Of a DNA stretch of 64,000 nt, positions 56,595 to 64,000 are shown in pieces. Every line of letters begins with the position of its first letter. Within the stretch, counting starts at the first letter, position 1. The stretch covers positions 1,922,001-1,986,000 of the forward strand of contig CP099421.1 in the NCBI GenBank assembly GCA_024114885.1, written 5' to 3'. The position numbers and the translations under genes were made by a program. The notes under the pieces are model-generated. The model made no database searches, had not been told where the DNA came from, and worked only from the letters and a program-made list of their open reading frames with translations. The DNA comes from Septoria linicola (taxonomy: Eukaryota > Ascomycota > Dothideomycetes > Mycosphaerellales > Mycosphaerellaceae).

Positions 56595-57835
56595 TTTGCG
56601 AGTCTTGACGATGTTCTTCTGAATGGCCACGGGAAGACGACCCTAGAATCTAGTCTCGGATAGGATCCTACCTACATAACCTTTCACCAAGGATATCTTC
56701 GGCATCACACTCCACGACCCTTATGGACATATTCTTGCTCAGAGATAAGCGCAAATGAGCCATGAGGGTATGTGTATCTCCGGAGCGAGCGCACGAAAGA
56801 CTGAAAGCAGACTAGACTAGGCATCAGCAAGTTGGTCCGGCTGCAGAACAAGCATCTGCGAAGCAATGTGGCAGAGATTGATCCATGGAGCCTGTGGAGC
56901 TGTCCAATCCGGTATGAAAGACGCATGAATGTCAAGCACTGCCTGATCTGCACTACATGAGTGAAGCGCTCTTTTCTTAGCATGGGACAGGGATCTCAGC
57001 CTGCTAGCGCACGATGAAGTGAGAGTCGAGATACTGCTGAATAAGCTTGATGAATGGGCACATCTGCCAATCGGCCTGGATCACAGATGCTCCCAATCTT
57101 GTATGAATCTGCTAAACCAATCCGCGGCACGCAAACAAGCCCAGATAATACCTCTTTAGGAAATCGACCAGGATTGAGCCAGTTCGCCGAACAACAGAGT
57201 TAGGGTATGGCAACAGATCGCGAATGCCTGCGTGTATTCTATTGCAGCACGCAGCTAATTGTGGCATTCCTCTTCCAGATTCGGATGACATTGATCTCGA
57301 AGAAAGCTACGCTTGTGCCCATCTTCCCAAGAAGTCCCCTGAATGGCGCATATGCTCATAGGGCTCTCATCTCTTCGACTTCACGCAACCCGCGGAATGG
57401 CTGCCTAGAGACTTCTCAGTATCTGGAGAAAATTCGCCAATAGCTCGGACTCCCGCGCGGTTTGTGTTCGCGAAAGCGGAGTGGTATCGATTACACTCGA
57501 GACAATGCTGGTAGCTTTCATCTTCGCGCACTCAATTCTCGGAATGTACCGAGACTCTAGTTGATCATGCAAAGCTGCACTGTTGGTGTTCCGCTCTCAT
57601 ACGGACCATGATGACCTTGTGCGGCAAGGAAGCTAGGCATAGAAGCTTGTAATCTTGGACGGCTGTCTGTGTCGACAACAATGTTTGCATGTGCCTTCGA
57701 GGAGAGGCAGGAGCATTGCCAGGGCTTGAGCGAACACCCACGACCTATTTTTCGAAGCATTCAAATTGCTGTCCTCCTGCCTGATAACAGATGGACAGAG
57801 AACTCACCAGACCTCGCCAATAGCATCTTGCGACA
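56595..57835. other. intergenic region
   Basis: About 1.2 kb between divergent secreted-protein genes. No convincing frame, repeat or RNA gene. It must hold both promoters. Confidence 0.45.
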
Positions 57836-58325
57836 ATGCCACCCACCTTTGCTTCGAACAGTCGTATGCTTCTCCTTACCTTTGTTGCCCTGACGCTTCT
57901 TCAAGCCCATGCGCAGCAAGAAGGTGACAATCCTCCTGCCGGGATACACTGCTACGATGACCCAAACAATCCCAAGGATTGCTGTGACAATAATTTTTCG
58001 ATAACAACAAAAGGCATTGGGCCTTGGAATTGTGATGTCGTCAACGCTGGCTCCGCTGGCGAAGGATGGATCTGCGATGCTACCTATACATTCGCGGTGA
58101 GCTTTCTCCATTGCAATTCGGGTAACGACAAGCACAATTGTACTGACAATGTAATTACAGACCTACTGCTATCCAGGCGCAGTACCATTTGGAGACGGTG
58201 GTCCGGTGTGCTTAGATGGATGCTGTGCCTCAACCTGGGGTCAGATTGACGACAATGGGGAGTTCCATGACGTCGGGGGTGACGGTGGTTGCGTGACAGA
58301 TATCAATCAAGGCTGTGGTGGATGA
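57836..58325 (+). CDS. small secreted cysteine-rich protein (11 Cys)
   Basis: Exons are 57836-58096 and 58161-58325; the 64-nt intron starts GTGAGC, has branch ACTGAC and ends TACAG. The product is 141 aa. A signal peptide ends at ALTLLQAHAQ. The mature part has eleven cysteines: HCYDD, KDCCDN, WNCDV, WICDA, then YCYPG, VCLDGCCAS, GGCV and QGCGG. It is acidic and Gly/Asp-rich. The pattern is that of candidate effectors or other secreted structural proteins. A second ATG at 57866 begins exactly at the hydrophobic core and may be the real start. No family is recognised. Confidence 0.75.
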
Positions 58326-58585
58326 AATCATGTCGAAAGGACGTCCACCACGCCATGCCGGTGATGTATGGGTGTCGTGTGAGACATGAATGTAAGCCTA
58401 CTTGCTTTAGTTAGATCCTTGGCGGCTGTTTGGCATGCGGAGCGGAAGTAGCTGATGTATTATTCTGCCTAATTTCTTGCAAGGCGTATTCAAGCAGTGA
58501 GAAATATCAGCAGTCATGTCTACACGAGGTAAGCAATACGCAATGTGCGAACATCCACAGTATGCTGCGGCCTCTTTCTCATCAT

Positions 58586-59038
58586 ATGGCAGTTGGCCTA
58601 GGTCTGGGTCTCCCAGTCACATCTACCTTTGCGCTCCCATTATCCGCATATTACGTGCTTCTCCAGATTCGCGTAATCACGCAGCGCGTGCAGTCGAAAC
58701 AATCACTTGCCCAGACCTCATCGCCGTCCGCAGGCGAAGACGACGCGCTGCTCGTGGCAGCCCGCGCGCAGGCAAACTTCAACGAAAACGTGCCTTTGGC
58801 GCTTCTGCTGGCAGGATTTGTGGAGGCGAATGGAGGCAGCAAGACGGTCTTGGTCTGGACGCTATCGGCGCTCACAATTGCTCGAGTACTGCATGTCGAG
58901 TTCGGACTCAAGGTCAGCGGCGGAAAGCACAAGCATGCTGGCGCTGGTAGAGGAATCGGGTTCCTGACGACGGCGCTCGTGATCCTGGGCCTGGCTGGCT
59001 ACGGAGCGTACTTGTCGAGCGGACATTGGGATTTGTGA
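58586..59038 (+). CDS. MAPEG family membrane protein
   Basis: Membrane-associated protein of eicosanoid and glutathione metabolism, 150 aa, the standard length, with four hydrophobic segments (FALPLSAYYVLLQI, VPLALLLAGFVEANGG, VLVWTLSALTIARVLH, FLTTALVILGLAGYGAYL). The MAPEG motif is visible as RAQANFNENVPLALLL. Members are glutathione S-transferase- or peroxidase-like; catalysis is unproven here. ATG 58586 begins next to the first helix; 58562 would add eight residues. Confidence 0.85.
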   Translation: MAVGLGLGLPVTSTFALPLSAYYVLLQIRVITQRVQSKQSLAQTSSPSAGEDDALLVAARAQANFNENVPLALLLAGFVEANGGSKTVLVWTLSALTIARVLHVEFGLKVSGGKHKHAGAGRGIGFLTTALVILGLAGYGAYLSSGHWDL

Positions 59039-59708
59039 TGGCCGAGAGGATTATACAAAACAGATGCATGAGCCATTGTAGAGAGCGATGTAGCTGCAGC
59101 TTACTTCTGGTATGACGCCATGTCAGGCACAAAGCACCGTGAGCTCTCGCTCACCGCATCTCTTCCACTTCACACACTGCTATGAAAGACTTGGCAATGG
59201 CCTTATGCGATGCGTCCGTCAATGAAGATTGTGACTCGAATACACGGGACGCCAAGCTCAGGGCTGAGCAGTCTGCTCTGCTCTTCATGTCAATCTGAAC
59301 CTGACACAAGTGGCAGCCCTTGAGGCTGAATGATCACTAATAACCTGTTGCACAACCCAAACCTGGACCGGTTCGTTGACATCCCGAGCTGAGCACGATG
59401 TTCTATGCGCCTGGACGCTCGTGGCCCGAGCAGCTGCAGGTGATATTGCAAGCACAACGCTTACCGACCAGTTGTGTTGCCAGAAAAGGCTACTCCTTGG
59501 TCGATCTCTGCATGCTGGCTCCTGCAGACATGCATACCAAGCAATTCTGCGTGTGCTTGCCAGAGGTGTTTCCCAGGGCAAAAACAGCCTTCCAGGGCTT
59601 TCATCGGAGCAAAGTAGAACTACGCACTTAAGCAGCCCGACCGGCCTTCACCACGCCAGCGCCAGCTTCGCCCTCGTCGACATTCTTTTCGTCTTTGTGC
59701 TTGTGAAA
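59039..59708. other. intergenic region
   Basis: About 670 bp between two rightward genes, with no protein-like frame other than the start of the next gene. No repeat or RNA gene seen. Confidence 0.4.
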
Positions 59709-61298
59709 ATGGGGCTTCTGCTGGTCTACTTTCTATGGCTGTCCGCATCTTGAGCCCTCGCTGCAAGCGCAAAATCATCATGTTGCGATGCACTCGCAGA
59801 ACGACTGACGGGCAAGGTCTCGTTTCCAGGCACTAATATCTACAATGCATCTCTCACGTCGTACTGGTCAGAACGTGAGACTGATATCGAGCCAGGTGTG
59901 TCAAGTCAATTGCAGGACTGGAATCTAGCTTACAGCCCACAGCATGCATTGTACGGCCCACATGTGCACAAGACGTCTCGACAGCCATTGCTCTGTTGTA
60001 CCAGCGAAACGCCGGCGGTAAACATCTCAGCTGCGTCTTTGCTGTTCGTGGGGGTGGATATACGCCATACGCAGGCTCTGCCAACATTGAGCAGGGTGTC
60101 ACGATCGACCTCAGAGCAATGAACAGTGTCACTGTGTCACCAGATAGGAAGATCGTCAGTGTCGGCGGAGGTGCCAAGTGGGGAGAAGTTTACAAACCTC
60201 TCGATGATCAGAACCTGGCGGTTGCCGGTGGACGTGTCAGCACTGTCGGCGTAGGAGGCCTCGTGAGTAGTGTCAATATATGTTGTGATTGACAGAGCTG
60301 ACTCCAGCATCAGATCCTTGGAGGAGGCATCAGCTTCTTCTCTGCACGGTTTGGCTTCGTCTGCGATAACGTTGAATCGTATGAACTTGTCACTGCCACT
60401 GGCAAGATCTGCAACGCAGTTGCCCGACTTGTTCCGTGGCTTAAAGGGTGGCACCAGTAACTTCGGAGTTGTCACCAGCTTCCAATTGCGCGCTTTTGAC
60501 AGCGGCAATCTCTGGGGCGGCAGCGTAACGTATGACTGGTCTACCGTCGACCAGCAGTTCGAGGAGTTCGCCAAAGTGGCCGGCAGTCCAAAGTACGACC
60601 CATACGCCGCGGTCATCAACTGCTATGCCTGGTCTTCACAAGGCCGCTTTGCGGTCAACACTCTTACCTACACCAAAACACCGGCTCGCGACGAGACTCC
60701 TACCTTCCTCGCAGGACTTGCTAATATTCAGCCGAGATTGGATAGCAATCTGCGCGTTGCACCGCTGTCATCTTTGACTGACCAAATTGCCACTTCGACA
60801 GACGTAGCCGTGCGAGCGAACTTTGTCACATTCTCATATCGCAACAACGCTCAGTTTGCAAAGCGCTTCACCTCACTCGTGGAAGAAAAAGTCGCCCGTC
60901 TCAACACAACTGTGCCAGGCTACTTTGGCACTCTATCATTCCAGCCAGTGCCCCAGATCATCATCTCCAGGTCGAAGAAGACTGGAGGGAACGTACTTGG
61001 TCTGGGTCCAGAAGATGGTCCGTTGGTTAACGCCTTGTACTCGGCCTTCTGGAATGACGCTGCAGACGATGCTCTGATCGATCGCGAATACACGAACCTT
61101 ACCCGAGCCGGAGAAGCACTTGCAAGGCAGATGGGGGTCGAGGCGAAGAGCATTTACCTGAACTATGCAGACAAGTGGCAAGAGCCGATTGATGCGTATG
61201 GTCCGGCAGAGGTGGCTTATCTGCGCAAGGTCAGCAGGAAGTACGATCCAAGCGGCTTCTTCCAAAAGGCTTTGCCTGGTGGGTTCAAGCTATACTAG
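59709..61298 (+). pseudogene. secreted FAD-binding (BBE-like) oxidoreductase, disrupted twice
   Basis: Berberine-bridge/6-hydroxynicotine-oxidase-like flavoenzyme. Exons are 59709-59895, 59943-60262 and 60314-61298, introns 47 and 51 nt. A signal-peptide-like start (MGLLLVYFLWLSAS) is interrupted by TGA at 59751-59753 (codon 15). The same frame continues ALAASAKSSCCDALAERL and FPGTNIYNASLTSYW. Exon 2 has the FAD-binding core (FAVRGGGYTPYAGSANI, SVGGGAKWGEVYK, RVSTVGVGGL) and exon 3 opens ILGGGISFFSARFGF. Near 60416-60425 the frame must shift by +1 to reach LPDLFRGLKGGTSNFGVV and the rest, which ends YDPSGFFQKALPGG. All domain blocks are otherwise present. Two independent breaks make a pseudogene likely. 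Confidence 0.8.
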
Positions 61299-62372
61299 AC
61301 TTGTGCTTGTGAGTCACAGAGGTTCTGCTGTGCACTATGTAGTACACAGACAATGCTGCCGTTGCAAACTTCAGCGAGGCCGCCATAGCGCAGTAAGTTG
61401 GGCTGCTGCAAAGCCAGTATGAAACTGATGAGAAGGTCTCCGTACGACTCGATACCTGATTTGGGGACGAGCCACCTATAAGGCTGAGCATCACGCTCGG
61501 CTACTGGCTGTAGAGCTGCCAAACGTATCAGGCAAGCCATGTTGTGTGATACGTGAGGCGTTCCTGTGGAATCGACTCCTTAACAAAGGCTCAACAGGTT
61601 CAGGCTGCAGAATTGTAGTCATTGCATTTGGAGCAAACTTTGGAAATTGGGCTGGTGATACGCCAGATGGTCCGCTATAGTCATTCAGCATGGCGGCCTT
61701 CGAATAGAACCATGGATCGCCGCATGGCAATGCTAATGCTCGGTTCTTCAGAGTGACCTCGTGCACAGAGTTGCTGTGACCTAGCGTCCTTGGGTTCCGT
61801 CTCGATGAGCGGAGCTGCAGTGTTGTGTACCGCAACGTGCTTTTAGTATGTCTGCATAGCAATATGCGTGCGACCTAAGAGGCTCGTGGACGCGTCTCTC
61901 CCCGACCATAGCTGCTGGCTTGCACGTTGACGATGCGCGTTTCACAAACGGCCTGAGCGGGTGGCTGTCTTATGCCGACCGTCCAAGAGTCGAACAGACT
62001 GCACCTCAACAGGGCCGCACGTCTCAAACAGGCCAGCCGTGCAAGGTTGGCGGCATTGAGAGCTCTGACTGGACGAACGAGGCGCAGCCATGGTCTGGTC
62101 GCAGATGCTTCTTCGCTTCTTCGGCGTGACGCTCCACGACGTTTTCCAGTTCCTCTTCTCTGAACACTGCACTCCCGAGCGGCCTCGTGGGCGTTACCTT
62201 GCTGCATCACAAAGCTCTGTTCCAGGCCATTGGCGGACTATCGACTCATATGTGATGACAAGCTGGTCAAGATAAATGTCTGCCTCTGCCACTCGTTTCA
62301 AGGTCGTCCAGCTGCCAAGTTCGACAAGGATCACACAGAGATCTGCAGGCACGAGCGCCAGAGGATCGCACG
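61299..62372. other. intergenic region
   Basis: About 1.1 kb between the disrupted oxidase and the class-3 lipase. Arg-rich frames on the minus strand (61875-62210) are compositional shadows. No repeat or RNA gene seen. Confidence 0.4.
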
Positions 62373-64000
62373 ATGAACCACTCCTCCTTCCAACAACCAC
62401 CACGGACCACGCAATCGTGGCAATCCCCCCATCATCAGCAGCAGCAGCATGTCTACGGAGATGCTGCGTACACTTATAGTCATGTTCGACCTCATGGGCA
62501 GTACATCGACGACATGAGCACCCCAATGTCTCCTCCCCCGCAATACGATCCGTATCGGAACGATTATGACTATGGTCAGCAGCCGAGCAGAGCTTTCTAC
62601 TTGCAGCCTGTCCAGAGTCAGCAGCAGCTGTATGTGCCGGCAGAGACGATAGCAAGGCCAGATGGTAGACTACGCAGAAAGGCATCAGCATGGGCATCCA
62701 CGCTTGATCTATCTCAGGCGCCCGCCCGGCCACCGCAATGGCAGCAGCAGCAGCGGAAGGCGTGGCAGAGCAGTGCAGACCTCAGTGCGCCACCTTTGCC
62801 AACGAGACCGGCGGCAAGGCGCTCAGAATGCCCGCTTGTACAGGCGATGAACCAAGGCTCAGCTCTATGCGATCGGGTTGCATCAGTAGCGGCCCGGGTG
62901 AACGAGGTCTTCTCACGAATTGATGAGCAAGATCATGACCATGACGAAGAGCTTGCAGAGACCACGAGAGGTCTGATGACGATCAAGGAGACTGAGGACG
63001 GAGGCACGGGCAAGTACACATCCATGGTCGACTTCCGAAAGACATGGCTCTACGCGAACTCTCGTTTACCACCATTTATGTTGCCCATGAAGATCTACAT
63101 CCCCACGTGGCAGATCATCTGTATGGCAGCTCAAGCATCTTCGGACGTTTATCGACGCCCTCAGCGAGACGAGCGAGAGGATTTTGTTGAAGCAGACTGG
63201 CAAAGAGGGACGAAAGCAATGGTCATCAAGACCCGACCAGTCGATGACAAGAATATCATCGTGCTTGCTATACGAGGCAGCAAGACCTGGAATCCCGTGG
63301 ATTGGGCGATCAACTTCAGGACACTGCCTACTGAGCCTCTAGGTTTCCTCGACGACGCCGGAAATGCTGTCCATGCCGGATTTCTTCAGATCGCTCGGGC
63401 TATGGTAGCTCCTGTCGCAGCTCGTCTGAGAAGCATGCTGGAGCAAAGTTACAGTCGCGGTCCACCCACGCTGATCTTAACAGGACATAGCGCTGGTGGT
63501 GCCGTAGCAAGTCTGCTATTCATGCACATGATGGCGACAACTCTCTCGTCCGAGCTGAACGACCTTACTGGCTTCTTCAAACGCATTCACTGCATAACCT
63601 TTGGAACACCCCCAGTGTCATTCCTGCCATTACAGAAGCCGTCGGGTAAACAGTACGAGCGGAACGTGTTTCTTCACTTCGCCAATGAGGGCGATGTCGT
63701 TGTACGAGCTGACCGGTCCTACATGTCGACTATTGTGAGGATCGTGGCTGCTCCTTCACCGATGTCCACTCCGAACACAACCAACATGCTGCGCAAGCAT
63801 ATGTCGCGGCAGACATTGAAAGGTGGCTACCAAGCTGGGAATAAGTATCAACCTCCACGTTGGGAAGTACCTCCTGCCACACTGTCGAACGCTGGAAGAA
63901 TGGTGCTACTCCGGGAGAAGCCTGGTAGCAGCAGAAGAAGGGCTATCGAAGCTGTCCAGGTCACTGATGAAGAATTGAGAGATGTTATCTTCGGGGACCC
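62373..64000 (+). CDS. class-3 lipase-like alpha/beta hydrolase, cut by window end
   Basis: The frame is open from ATG 62373 to the last base (542 complete codons, no stop), so the 3' end is missing. The N-terminal ~200 residues are Gln/Pro-rich low complexity with CAG/CAA tracts. The hydrolase domain begins near WLYANSRLPPFMLPMKIY and has the strand IIVLAIRGSKTWNPVDWAIN. The nucleophile elbow is GHSAGG in LILTGHSAGGAVASLLFM. HCITFGTPPVSFLP and HFANEGDVVVRAD place the catalytic Asp. The final His should lie near LRKHMS or beyond. The layout resembles cytosolic diacylglycerol-lipase-like proteins of fungi rather than secreted class-3 lipases, as no signal peptide is present. Confidence 0.83.
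   Translation, partial: MNHSSFQQPPRTTQSWQSPHHQQQQHVYGDAAYTYSHVRPHGQYIDDMSTPMSPPPQYDPYRNDYDYGQQPSRAFYLQPVQSQQQLYVPAETIARPDGRLRRKASAWASTLDLSQAPARPPQWQQQQRKAWQSSADLSAPPLPTRPAARRSECPLVQAMNQGSALCDRVASVAARVNEVFSRIDEQDHDHDEELAETTRGLMTIKETEDGGTGKYTSMVDFRKTWLYANSRLPPFMLPMKIYIPTWQIICMAAQASSDVYRRPQRDEREDFVEADWQRGTKAMVIKTRPVDDKNIIVLAIRGSKTWNPVDWAINFRTLPTEPLGFLDDAGNAVHAGFLQIARAMVAPVAARLRSMLEQSYSRGPPTLILTGHSAGGAVASLLFMHMMATTLSSELNDLTGFFKRIHCITFGTPPVSFLPLQKPSGKQYERNVFLHFANEGDVVVRADRSYMSTIVRIVAAPSPMSTPNTTNMLRKHMSRQTLKGGYQAGNKYQPPRWEVPPATLSNAGRMVLLREKPGSSRRRAIEAVQVTDEELRDVIFGD

Noticed and set aside
59751..59753. RIP as the cause of the TGA codons
   Set aside because: Classical RIP changes CpA to TpA. The TGA contexts do not suggest it, and surrounding sequence is not TpA-rich.
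1..64000. CRISPR arrays, bacterial operons or prophage
   Set aside because: Spliced genes, fungal families and lack of regularly spaced repeats exclude them.

Overview
This window is nuclear DNA from a filamentous ascomycete. Genes are spaced 0.2 to 1.8 kb apart on both strands. Most introns are 47 to 60 nt, with GT..AG ends and a CTNAC/CTNAT-like branch site. Encoded proteins include a Rom2-type RhoGEF, a Cdc11-type septin, a PROPPIN, TFIIH Tfb1, a dynein light intermediate chain, DUF6594, F-box-like proteins and small cysteine-rich secreted proteins. Together these suggest a Pezizomycotina fungus, most likely a dothideomycete. The class is inferred from gene-family flavour and was not tested. 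I saw no rRNA, convincing tRNA, CRISPR array or intact transposon.

Left and centre (2.4-41.8 kb) are mostly conserved cell biology. In order: a lipid-droplet-type ester lipase, a Baeyer-Villiger-like flavin monooxygenase, a Rho1 exchange factor, an amino-acid permease, a peroxisomal enoyl-CoA hydratase/isomerase, a SnoaL-like mitochondrial protein, a Rib2-like deaminase divergent from a tricarboxylate-type mitochondrial carrier, an F-box-like protein, a small basic protein, the end of a secreted modular protein, Tfb1, a secreted histidine phosphatase, a BRCT-like protein, an unknown protein, DLIC divergent from mitoribosomal bS16m, an O-methyltransferase, septin Cdc11 and Hsv2/Atg18-like.

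The right part (42-61.3 kb), and the first kilobase, are more accessory. They hold four small secreted proteins, a secreted lipocalin, a SAM methyltransferase beside a membrane-anchored sulfotransferase, a retropepsin-like protein, DUF6594 and DUF300/TMEM184 membrane proteins, a MAPEG protein and a secreted FAD oxidase. A class-3 lipase runs off the right edge.

The main anomaly is that reading-frame lesions fall only in accessory genes. There is an in-frame TGA in a secreted GPI-like protein (0.8 kb), a one-base shift in the methyltransferase (47.89 kb), a possible shift in a secreted protein (56.12 kb), and both a TGA and a shift in the FAD oxidase (59.75 and 60.42 kb). The long conserved genes are intact. 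Either accessory genes are decaying here or the assembly has local errors; reads would decide. Gene models were spliced by eye, and exon ends are stated so that they can be checked.
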